This document shows, piece by piece, positions 1 to 5,567 of a stretch of DNA of 6,458 nt (position 1 is its first letter; each line of letters starts with the position of its first letter). The position numbers and the translations under genes are program-made. The stretch comes from Cohaesibacteraceae bacterium (GTDB lineage Bacteria > Pseudomonadota > Alphaproteobacteria > Rhizobiales > Cohaesibacteraceae), in contig JAESRR010000205.1 of assembly GCA_016764535.1 (NCBI GenBank), forward strand, positions 2,314-8,771, given 5' to 3'. Below the pieces are notes generated by a model. That model worked only from the letters and a program-made list of their open reading frames with translations. It was not told where the DNA came from and made no database searches.

Positions 1-545
1 ATGCCGAAATTATTCAGCACACTTGGCTCGCCCTTTGAAACCTGTAAGGCGAGTAAATACAGGCTGCGTGATTGCTGGTGTCTTCCAAGTTGGTCCAGGA
101 TTGCGCCTTCAGCCGAAAGCAATTTCCAGTCGGGGCGTTCGGCCGTTTGCGTTTGTCGGATAACCCTCAATGCCTGTTCCAGTTGGCCTGCCGCCGCCAG
201 CGATTTTCCAAATTCAGACTGAATGGTACGATCTTTTGGATGAGCAATCGCAACATTACGAAGTACGGCCACCGATTGATCCGTGCGACCTGAAAGCCGC
301 AGTGCAACACCGTAGCTCAGGGCAATAGATCTGTTTTTGGGCGATTTGGCGTATCGTTGATCCAGATCACTGAGAACACTTCCCAATTCTGCGGACGACA
401 ATTGAACCAGTGATTTTCCACCATTCGTGCTGATCGAGGATCGTTTTGTTGATTTGCATCCAGATACAACCAAAGCAAGGGCCAATGCCAGTGCGGTATA
501 TTTGACAGCTTTACCAGCGAGAATAAATTTTTGTGACTGCATCAT
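1..545 (-). CDS. tadD: TadD-like TPR lipoprotein, N-terminal part (runs off left edge)
   Basis: The minus strand is open from ATG at 545-543 to the left edge, giving 181 residues with no stop. A basic start (MMQSQKFILAGKAVKY) is followed by a hydrophobic stretch (about residues 17-28) and a lipobox, VVSGC, with Cys30 as the lipidated residue, so the protein should be anchored to a membrane facing the periplasm. From about residue 57 on there are helical TPR units; units near 106-139 (EFGKSLAAAGQLEQAL) and 140-173 (SAEGAILDQLGRHQQS) fit the 34-residue pattern, and a fourth begins at PSVLNNFG where the window stops. TadD proteins are TPR lipoproteins of the Tad/Flp pilus assembly system; family members are usually 250-280 residues, so about two thirds is visible. 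A second in-frame ATG lies at 542-540. AAGG eight bases upstream supports the first. No other tad gene is in the window, so the pilus role is inferred from lipobox plus TPR architecture; it could be another TPR lipoprotein. Confidence 0.8.
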   Translation of the reverse strand, partial: MMQSQKFILAGKAVKYTALALALALVVSGCKSTKRSSISTNGGKSLVQLSSAELGSVLSDLDQRYAKSPKNRSIALSYGVALRLSGRTDQSVAVLRNVAIAHPKDRTIQSEFGKSLAAAGQLEQALRVIRQTQTAERPDWKLLSAEGAILDQLGRHQQSRSLYLLALQVSKGEPSVLNNFG

Positions 546-799
546 GAAACCGGCCTTCAAAATCGAACAATGCGTCAGGGTGGTTTTGTTTGAAGATTAC
601 GCATTGACGCTTACTTAAGAAATATTCTGTTAACCCTAATGCTTGGTTAATTCGATCAATTTGAACATATGTCCTCACGTCTTGATTGTGTTGTTGGAAC
701 CGGCAGGTTAAATTCAACAAAATTATCTGATGCATGTATCTTTGAGGTGCAGGCAAGTACCTCCTCCAGAATTTATGCGGCTTCTTTGACAGGAAAATT
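546..799. promoter_or_regulatory. Divergent intergenic region (tadD / M17 peptidase)
   Basis: These 254 bases separate two divergently transcribed genes and must hold both promoters, but I could not identify a convincing -35/-10 pair on either strand. Two inverted repeats stand out: CAATGCGT (568-575) with ACGCATTG (599-606), lying in the probable tadD leader, and TTAACC (630-635) with GGTTAA (645-650), lying further upstream of tadD. Both are candidates for regulator sites or leader structure. There is no plausible coding sequence beyond shadows of the neighbouring genes. Confidence 0.5.
630..650. promoter_or_regulatory. Inverted repeat TTAACC-N9-GGTTAA upstream of tadD
   Basis: A perfect 6-bp dyad, TTAACC then GGTTAA with nine bases between, lies about 85-105 bases upstream of the tadD start. 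TTAACC resembles the half-site of the alphaproteobacterial cell-cycle regulator CtrA, which controls pilus genes in several members of the class. The spacing here does not match the classic TTAA-N7-TTAA full site. The sequence shows the dyad only; the link to CtrA is speculation. Confidence 0.25.
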
Positions 800-2200
800 A
801 TGAAAACAACTCTTCTTAGGGAACTTCCGGAAAGTGGTTCAATTCCGGTGTACTTTGCCGATCCGGATAATCTTGAAACCCTTTCGCCGGAATTGCCGGC
901 ATTAAGCGCAAACTGGATTGTTGCAAACGGTTTTGAAGCCGGTGCAGGAGAGATATGCCTGGTTCCAGATGTGGACGGTAACCTTGCCATTGTTCTGTTT
1001 GGACTTGGGTATCCAAATTCTGCAAAACGCACACCTTTTTTGCCGGGCCTGCTACCGGGTTTGTTGCCATCTGGTACATATCATTTTGCCAATGCTCCCG
1101 ATGACGGACCTTTGGCTGCACTGGCTTTCGGGCTGGGATCCTATGCCTATTCCAAATACAAAAGCGATCCTGGCAAAACCGGGGTTGCGCTTGTGGTCAA
1201 TAGCGAACTGGATTGGGACGAGATTATCTGCCTGGCAGAGGGTGTTACGCTCGCAAGGGATCTCATCAATACGCCGTCCAATGACATGGGCCCTCAGGAA
1301 CTGGCGGAAGTTGCTGAAGAACTAGTCAATGCACATGGCGGCACAATCAAAATCATCCTTGGCGATGAATTGCTGGAACAAAACTTTCCGATGATCCATG
1401 CCGTGGGGCGGGCAAGCACCCGCACCCCGCGTTTGATTGACATGCACTGGGGTGATGAGAACGCACCCAAAATAACACTTGTTGGCAAGGGCGTTTGTTT
1501 TGATACCGGAGGGCTGGATATCAAGCCTGCTGCCGGAATGCTGATCATGAAAAAGGACATGGGTGGTGCTGCAAATGTACTCGGTCTTGCATCGATGATC
1601 ATGAGTGCCGGATTGAACATTCGATTACGCGTTCTGGTTCCTTCGGTTGAAAATTCAATTAGTGGCAATGCTTTTCGGCCGGGTGATATTCTTGAAAGCC
1701 GCAAGGGGATATCGGTTGAAATTGGTAATACCGATGCCGAGGGACGTCTCGTGCTTGCCGATGCCCTTACACTTGCGGGAGAAGAAAAGCCCGAACTGGT
1801 TATTGATATGGCGACGTTAACCGGCGCTGCCCGTGTCGCGCTTGGTCCTGATCTATCTCCGGCATATTCCGATGATACCGAATTGATGGGAGAAATTCTT
1901 GCAGCTTCCGACGATACGTTTGATCCGATCTGGCACATGCCGCTGTGGCGCGGTTATGAAGAGGATTTGTCTTCCGGGATCGCCGATATCAACCACATAA
2001 GTTCAGGTGGATTTGCCGGATCTGTAACCGCTGCCCTGTTTTTGAAGCGTTTTGCGGAGGGTGCTAAAAGCTGGGTGCATTTTGATATTTACGGCTGGAC
2101 GCCCAAGCCCAAACCAGCACGGCCCACAGGTGGTGAAGGCCAGGCTATACGTGCGTTATTTGAAGTCTTGAAAAGGCGTTACGGAAAAAATAGCCAGTAG
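800..2200 (+). CDS. M17 leucyl aminopeptidase family metallopeptidase
   Basis: This 466-residue protein is a dinuclear metal exopeptidase that removes N-terminal amino acids from peptides in the cytoplasm. The C-terminal catalytic domain begins near residue 140 and carries all the expected signatures: KGVCFDTGG (Lys230 and Asp235, metal ligands), IKPAAG (Lys242, catalytic), KKDMGGAA (Asp253, metal ligand) and NTDAEGRL (Asp312 and Glu314 metal ligands, Arg316 catalytic). The N-terminal domain (about 1-130) is divergent, as is normal in M17. The length is slightly below classical PepA (about 500 residues), fitting the shorter paralogue found in many Hyphomicrobiales. The ATG at 800 has AGGA at 791-794, five bases upstream. 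There is no signal peptide. A MarR-type regulator and an NlpC/P60 peptidase follow on the same strand after an 86-bp gap. Family and catalytic competence are clear; the physiological substrate is not visible. Confidence 0.95.
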   Translation: MKTTLLRELPESGSIPVYFADPDNLETLSPELPALSANWIVANGFEAGAGEICLVPDVDGNLAIVLFGLGYPNSAKRTPFLPGLLPGLLPSGTYHFANAPDDGPLAALAFGLGSYAYSKYKSDPGKTGVALVVNSELDWDEIICLAEGVTLARDLINTPSNDMGPQELAEVAEELVNAHGGTIKIILGDELLEQNFPMIHAVGRASTRTPRLIDMHWGDENAPKITLVGKGVCFDTGGLDIKPAAGMLIMKKDMGGAANVLGLASMIMSAGLNIRLRVLVPSVENSISGNAFRPGDILESRKGISVEIGNTDAEGRLVLADALTLAGEEKPELVIDMATLTGAARVALGPDLSPAYSDDTELMGEILAASDDTFDPIWHMPLWRGYEEDLSSGIADINHISSGGFAGSVTAALFLKRFAEGAKSWVHFDIYGWTPKPKPARPTGGEGQAIRALFEVLKRRYGKNSQ

Positions 2201-2228
2201 TTGGCGGGAATTAATAACGGTTCCGAAA

Positions 2229-2247
2229 CATATCCTTGTCTGATATG
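2229..2247. promoter_or_regulatory. Inverted repeat CATATC-N7-GATATG, candidate MarR operator
   Basis: A perfect 6-bp dyad spans 19 bases in the gap between the aminopeptidase and the MarR-type gene, about 40 bases before the chosen regulator start. MarR proteins bind short palindromes, commonly in their own promoters, so autoregulation of this gene and the downstream peptidase is a reasonable inference. The dyad is seen; the binding is not. Confidence 0.35.
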
Positions 2248-2286
2248 GTATTGCTTCAGGTCTGTTGTTAGTTGAAAAGAGTGCTT

Positions 2287-2637
2287 ATGGAACTGGATTT
2301 ACGCCCAAGCCAGGCATTGTCACTTTGGCATGATGTAACCCTTGATCTGGTGCGGGATGGTGAGGCTGACCTGTCGGCGCGTCAACTGGTTATTCTATTA
2401 ACAGTTTACCTCCAGCCACCTCCGCACACAGTGCGCGGGCTTGCAAAAAAACTGGAAGTAACAAAGCCTGCGATTACCCGGGCTCTCGATAGTCTTGGAA
2501 AAATCAAACTTCTGGATCGCAAACGAGATCCGGCGGATCGTCGTAATGTTATCATAATGCGAACTGTTGAGGGGTCTTTATATCTTGAAAGACTTGGAGA
2601 TATGATTGTTGACCGGGCTAAATCCCTGCCACGTTAG
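2287..2637 (+). CDS. Small MarR-family winged-helix regulator
   Basis: From ATG 2287 the product is 116 residues. The central part is a winged helix-turn-helix: TVRGLAKKLEVTK (about 48-60) leads into the recognition helix PAITRALDSLG, followed by the wing with the MarR hallmark DPADRR (about 81-86). MarR proteins usually have 140-160 residues and dimerise through long terminal helices; here both ends are short, so the dimer interface may be reduced. Other in-frame starts are TTG 2272 (121 residues) and GTG 2281. I prefer ATG 2287 because purine-rich GAAAAGAG ends five bases before it, whereas AGG lies 11 bases before the TTG. The gene ends eight bases before the NlpC/P60 start, so the two are almost certainly co-transcribed. 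An inverted repeat at 2229-2247 may be its operator. The ligand is unknown; the DNA-binding fold is secure. Confidence 0.85.
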   Translation: MELDLRPSQALSLWHDVTLDLVRDGEADLSARQLVILLTVYLQPPPHTVRGLAKKLEVTKPAITRALDSLGKIKLLDRKRDPADRRNVIIMRTVEGSLYLERLGDMIVDRAKSLPR

Positions 2638-2648
2638 GACAAAATTTG
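2636..2648 (+). promoter_or_regulatory. Shine-Dalgarno and TTG start deciding the NlpC/P60 N-terminus
   Basis: AGGA (2636-2639) overlaps the TAG stop of the MarR-type gene and sits six bases before TTG 2646. No in-frame ATG occurs near this point; the first in-frame Met downstream is at residue 37, inside the SH3 domain. The TTG is therefore the best start, and the arrangement implies translational coupling of the two genes. Confidence 0.7.
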
Positions 2649-3533
2649 TCGGACAGACCACTGGATAAACGGCTCAATTTTTTTGGCCCGAACCTCGCTG
2701 ATGTCAGGCTAAAGGGCCAGGTTGAGGCATCCCGTTTTGTAGAAGGGCGGTTGATGCAAATCGCTGTACCGCTTGCAGGTCTTCACAATGCGCCACGTCC
2801 CGATGCCGGTCTGGATACCCAGGTTCTTATGGGTGAACGAGTGCGTGTGTTTGAAGATCTTGATGAAGGCTATTGCCTGGTACAGCTCGAAGCATGTGGT
2901 TACATCGGATTTGTGCCGTCCCATGCGCTTGGCCAGATAGCGGAAATAACGCACAGGGTTTCCGCGCTTCGCAGCTTTGTCTATCCAGGGTCTGATTTAC
3001 GGTTGCCTCCGGAGCATTTTTTGTCGCTTGGTTGTGCGATTTCACTGGGTGCGGAAAAAATCACCCGGGATACACCCTATCGACAAATGATAGATAGATC
3101 GGGCTGGATTTTTGCCGGACATGCGGAGCCGGTCAATCAGACGAACGTTGATGATTATGTGACAGTTGCCGAAATGTTTTTGGAGACTCCATATTTATGG
3201 GGCGGGAAATCCTCCCTTGGGATTGATTGCTCCGGACTGGTGCAGCTTGCGGCAAAGATCTCTGGCCAGGGTGTTTTGCGGGATACAGACATGCAGGCAG
3301 AGAGTGCGGGTGCATTTTTGTCCAAAGGTGCAGAACTACCGAAATTGCAACGTGGAGATTTGATATTCTGGCGCGGCCATGTGGGTATCATGACTGATGC
3401 GAAGACACTTCTTCATGCCAGCGGTCATCACATGGCTGTGGTGAAAGAACCCTTGAAGGGTGCGATTGAGCGGATCGCCAAAAATGAGTTCGGAGCAGTA
3501 ACCGGAACGAGGCGGCTGGCATTGTGTGCCTGA
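2646..3533 (+). CDS. SH3-NlpC/P60 (C40) cysteine peptidase
   Basis: The product has 295 residues. Residues of about 30-95 form a bacterial SH3-like domain of the dipeptidyl-peptidase VI type (RPDAGLDTQVLMGERVRVFE, then GYIGFVPSHAL). A second SH3-like segment may lie at about 100-160. The NlpC/P60 domain covers about 168-293: YLWGGKSSLGIDCSGL contains nucleophile Cys195, GHVGIM contains His245, and LLHASG supplies His257 as the third catalytic residue. Enzymes of this type cut the gamma-D-glutamyl bond to a diamino acid in murein peptides, and SH3-containing DPP VI/YkfC-like members act on free peptides with an exposed N-terminal L-Ala. There is no signal peptide or lipobox, so a cytoplasmic recycling role is more likely than wall hydrolysis. 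It starts at TTG with a good AGGA site. The M17 peptidase upstream could complete degradation of the released peptides; this is inference. Confidence 0.93.
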   Translation: MSDRPLDKRLNFFGPNLADVRLKGQVEASRFVEGRLMQIAVPLAGLHNAPRPDAGLDTQVLMGERVRVFEDLDEGYCLVQLEACGYIGFVPSHALGQIAEITHRVSALRSFVYPGSDLRLPPEHFLSLGCAISLGAEKITRDTPYRQMIDRSGWIFAGHAEPVNQTNVDDYVTVAEMFLETPYLWGGKSSLGIDCSGLVQLAAKISGQGVLRDTDMQAESAGAFLSKGAELPKLQRGDLIFWRGHVGIMTDAKTLLHASGHHMAVVKEPLKGAIERIAKNEFGAVTGTRRLALCA

Positions 3534-3552
3534 GGTCTGGCATGTTTATTAG

Positions 3553-3711
3553 ATGTATCCTGCAATTGCCCACCAACTCTCTACTGTCCGACATGCTGAT
3601 TGTATTCTGGTGATGGATGAGGGGCAGATTGCGGAAAAAGGCACCCACACAGAACTCATCGCGCTAAACGGCATTTATGCCGGGTTGAGCCGTATGGCGG
3701 AGAACGAATGA
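3553..3711 (+). pseudogene. C-terminal relic of an ABC exporter ATPase (relic 1)
   Basis: The 52 residues read in frame from 3553 match only the last part of an MsbA/Atm1-type exporter nucleotide-binding domain: the H-loop [11 protein letters not shown], the following strand [28 protein letters not shown] and a C-terminal end RMAENE with a TGA stop. The transmembrane domain, Walker A, signature motif and Walker B are all absent, and no room exists for them before the NlpC/P60 stop at 3533. Family members usually have Arg where this relic has Gln in the H-loop (AHRLST); relic 2 downstream keeps the Arg. The original TGA overlaps an ATG (ATGA at 3708-3711), typical of translationally coupled exporter gene pairs. 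A free 52-residue fragment cannot bind ATP productively, so I call it a pseudogene rather than a small gene. Confidence 0.8.
3556..3629 (+). repeat. Direct near-repeat, copy 1 (ABC H-loop segment)
   Basis: These 74 bases match 5147-5220 at 69 positions, ungapped and in the same reading frame. Both copies begin with TATCCTGCAATTGCCCACC, and both encode the unusual YPAIAH before the H-loop histidine. Three of the five differences change an amino acid that is normally conserved or semi-conserved (Arg/Gln, Arg/Cys, Gln/Glu). Confidence 0.85.
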
Positions 3712-3719
3712 TGCTGCGT
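3703..3719 (+). repeat. Stop/start junction repeat, copy 1
   Basis: ACGAATGATG, then three bases, then CGTAAG, covers the TGA of ABC relic 1 and an overlapping ATG. From the ATG at 3708, a short frame [14 protein letters not shown] runs to TGA at 3750-3752; this is compatible with the start of a second exporter gene interrupted by the unknown gene. The related copy is at 5011-5035. Confidence 0.4.
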
Positions 3720-3748
3720 AAGACAGCATTACAAAAGGATATCTTCAA

Positions 3749-5008
3749 TTGAGAACGAGTTTTGGAATGATGTTTGCTCGTGTATTCTTCTCAGCATTTG
3801 GAGCCATAATCTTATTGCTGGCGTGTATTGTCGCATATACAAAGTGGGAACCTACGACCGGGAAAGACAGACAGTTCGTCGGGTTTTTTCAATATGATGT
3901 TGCCCTTGTTTATTTGCCGACAGGGGAGAAATTGAATATTTCTGTGCCGATTGGTTGCCGGAATAGATATTCCTATCCCCTGGGATCCGGGACGCAGGTC
4001 AATTCGGTGCGTGTGCCATATTTGTTTGGTGTGCGGACCAAAACAACTGACGAAGCTGTGCTTGTCGGCACGCCCGATATCTGTGGCACAAAACGATTGC
4101 CGCCTGATTATATACCTTTGGTTTTTCTCGCCCCAAATCAAACGACTGTCAAAGAGTTATTGGGTAAACCCCTGACAGTGCCAAATACACCGGATTCCAT
4201 GGAATTTCTTATCGGCTATGTCACCGGGGAAGCCTATGGGAAAACAGCTTCTAAATTTGAATTTGCCGGTGTAACGCTCAAGGAAATCAATGAACTGAAT
4301 TTCGATAATCTCGTATCCACCGTAGAGCAGACAGTTATTCCTTCCGGTTCAGGAGAAGACGGGAGACATGATTATATCCGCGGCAATATTTTTGCAAAGA
4401 ACGACCCCAGAAACGAGAATAGACTGCGGTGTTACGGGTACAGGGGTGTTCCAATACCAGAGCAGTTTCAGAAACAGATAGATATTGCCAGACAACAGGA
4501 TTTTCAGGATTATTGGTATTTTTCGCCCGCAACAAATTTCAGCAATAACGTGTTGCCTTACGACGCGAAATATATTGCTCAAAAAAGTAAAATTTTCAGC
4601 ACTACCGACAGTCTTGGACATCGACATTTTATTGGTGCCGGATTGGTGAAATCCAATTCAGAACTGGCAAATTCCGGGATACCGGCCTTGTTTCCGCTCC
4701 TGATGTCCGAGGCCTTTCCTTTCAGTGAATTGAAAATAGATCGCAATACAAATGTGACTGCATCGAATGTTGTTTTTGGAAACTCGACTATTTACGCTTC
4801 GGATAATTTTGAGGGTAAGTTGTTTTGTTATCGAATACCAGGTTACGATGCTAAAAATAACGTATATGAATTCAATATTGAAATCATTACTGATAATGGT
4901 GTTTACGACATCGCCTTGACGAGGCCTAATACTATTATTTACCAAAGAAAATACTTACTGAATAGACAGGATCACTTTTTTAATTCTGAATTTGTAGGAT
5001 TGAAATAA
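3749..5008 (+). CDS. Unrecognised 419-residue membrane-anchored protein
   Basis: I do not recognise a family. Residues 12-30 (VFFSAFGAIILLLACIVAY) form one N-terminal membrane anchor after a short basic start, so about 390 residues probably face the periplasm. That part is rich in Tyr, Phe and Asn, looks beta-strand-rich, and has four cysteines (70, 112, 228, 360), enough for two disulfides; a fifth, Cys26, is in the anchor. The start is TTG 3749, with AAGGA at 3735-3739 nine bases upstream; ATG 3767 is an alternative that keeps the anchor. The frame is intact to TAA. Base composition differs from its neighbours: the 60 bases at 4741-4800 are about 38% G+C and those at 4861-4920 about 33%, against 48-58% in sampled aminopeptidase lines. 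It lies between two ABC exporter relics and direct repeats, which suggests acquired cargo. Possible roles such as surface or secreted factor are guesses. Confidence 0.75.
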   Translation: MRTSFGMMFARVFFSAFGAIILLLACIVAYTKWEPTTGKDRQFVGFFQYDVALVYLPTGEKLNISVPIGCRNRYSYPLGSGTQVNSVRVPYLFGVRTKTTDEAVLVGTPDICGTKRLPPDYIPLVFLAPNQTTVKELLGKPLTVPNTPDSMEFLIGYVTGEAYGKTASKFEFAGVTLKEINELNFDNLVSTVEQTVIPSGSGEDGRHDYIRGNIFAKNDPRNENRLRCYGYRGVPIPEQFQKQIDIARQQDFQDYWYFSPATNFSNNVLPYDAKYIAQKSKIFSTTDSLGHRHFIGAGLVKSNSELANSGIPALFPLLMSEAFPFSELKIDRNTNVTASNVVFGNSTIYASDNFEGKLFCYRIPGYDAKNNVYEFNIEIITDNGVYDIALTRPNTIIYQRKYLLNRQDHFFNSEFVGLK

Positions 5009-5010
5009 TG

Positions 5011-5035
5011 ACGAATGATGGAAACTTTACGTAAG
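5011..5035 (+). repeat. Stop/start junction repeat, copy 2
   Basis: ACGAATGATG is followed nine bases later by CGTAAG, against three bases later in copy 1 at 3703-3719. The six-base difference keeps the reading frame: copy 1 gives MMLRKT, copy 2 MMETLRKP. Short length makes chance similarity possible, but the position, directly after the stop of the unknown gene, mirrors copy 1 directly before it. Confidence 0.4.
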
Positions 5036-5221
5036 CCGGGTCCAGTATTGTGGGAGGGAACTGGTTTGGATGTTGGTCTTGATTCCAATGCGGCCATGCC
5101 GATGCGCCGCATCATGCAGGCGTCTCAAACAGTCGGTCGCATGATTTATCCTGCAATTGCCCACCGACTCTCTACTGTCCGACATGCAGATCGTATACTG
5201 GTGATGGATCAGGGGCAGATC
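5015..5221 (+). pseudogene. Second ABC exporter relic with internal loss (relic 2)
   Basis: An open frame from ATG 5015 begins MMETLRKP, resembling the putative exporter start after relic 1. It then carries about 35 residues that I cannot place firmly (GLDVGLDSNAA may be a decayed D-loop region) and enters a clear H-loop segment, [22 protein letters not shown], up to about 5220. Everything between a normal exporter N-terminus and the end of the ATPase (more than 450 residues) is missing. After GQI the frame continues to TAA at 5312-5314, but that part is the antisense of an IS5-type transposase, so the whole 99-residue frame is a chimera, not a gene. The H-loop segment is 93% identical at DNA level to relic 1. 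Confidence 0.65.
5147..5220 (+). repeat. Direct near-repeat, copy 2 (ABC H-loop segment)
   Basis: This is the second copy of the 74-base segment at 3556-3629, with 69 matching bases. It encodes the canonical [17 protein letters not shown] form, while copy 1 has drifted from the consensus at Arg-to-Gln and Arg-to-Cys. The two copies are about 1.5 kb apart and enclose the unknown gene. Confidence 0.85.
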
Positions 5222-5453
5222 AAGCCCGGCAAAATTGCGTATGCCATGCATGTCGTACAGCGCCTCTTCTGCTCCGGGATCGGCATTGTTGCAAATAAAG
5301 GATCTGTAGCTTAACTAAAAGCGTGAACTGAGGACGTCCCCCGGGGCGTCTCATGCGCAGCCTTGTGTGATACGGTGAGTTTAGCGTTTCCAGACGCGCC
5401 CACGGTACCACCGCATCCATCTCTTCAGGAAAACCTTTCGTTTGGTCTACTTT
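5219..5453 (-). pseudogene. N-terminal relic of an IS5-family transposase
   Basis: On the minus strand, reading from 5453, the frame gives KVDQTKGFPEEMDAVVPWARLETL, then GGRPQFTLLVKLQILYLQQ. This is the pattern of the IS5-family transposase N-terminus (F-x-x-x-M-x-x-x-V/L-P-W ... GRPP-x-x-L-x-x-M-L-R-I-x-x-L-Q-x-W). At about 5281-5285 the frame breaks, and the adjacent frame continues with ADPGAEEALYDMHGIRNFAGLDL, matching the usual sequence after LQ-x-W-x-x-L. A deletion of roughly 11 bases, removing the W-x-x-L stretch, explains the shift. The catalytic DDE region, terminal inverted repeats and the true start are all missing; TAA at 5456-5454 closes the frame upstream. Transposases of this family have about 300-350 residues, so only the first quarter remains. 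It is joined directly to ABC relic 2. Confidence 0.75.
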
Positions 5454-5465
5454 TTATGCGCTTGC

Positions 5466-5567
5466 TCAAGTGATGAAAAACAATGCTGATGCAATGTTAA
5501 ACCCTCCTGCCAGGAACAGAAAAATCATAACAGAAGTCAGAGCAAGTTGTTCAGAGTCGCCTTTGCT
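5466..5567 (-). other. Gap after ghrA with an in-frame hydrophobic reading frame
   Basis: Between the dehydrogenase stop and the IS5 relic there is no recognisable gene. The minus strand continues in the dehydrogenase frame after its TAG for 33 sense codons before TGA at 5468-5466. The last 20 start with ATG at 5528 and are almost wholly hydrophobic (IFLFLAGG, then IASALFFIT). No Shine-Dalgarno precedes that ATG. It may be a tiny membrane peptide, a relic of a membrane-protein end, or chance. A weak inverted repeat (AGAGCAA 5539-5545 with TTGCTCT 5563-5569) overlaps the stop codon of the dehydrogenase. Confidence 0.25.

Noticed and set aside
1..222. Plus-strand open frame beginning with ATG at the first base, and an overlapping one at 72-293
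   Set aside because: They are antisense to the tadD-like gene, whose minus-strand translation has a lipobox and TPR repeats. The plus-strand translations show no coherent domain.
630..650. Full CtrA binding site upstream of tadD
   Set aside because: The two TTAA parts are 13 bases apart instead of 7 and one half lies in inverted orientation; only a simple dyad is reported.
511..1032. 173-codon minus-strand frame across the intergenic region and the aminopeptidase start
   Set aside because: It overlaps the well-supported aminopeptidase gene antisense, and its translation resembles no family.
1294..1938. 214-codon minus-strand frame inside the aminopeptidase gene
   Set aside because: It is a shadow of the conserved catalytic domain on the other strand; its Ser/Pro-rich translation is typical of antisense reading.
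5015..5314. 99-codon plus-strand frame as a real gene
   Set aside because: It is a chimera of an ABC exporter relic and the antisense strand of an IS5-family transposase relic, so its openness is accidental.
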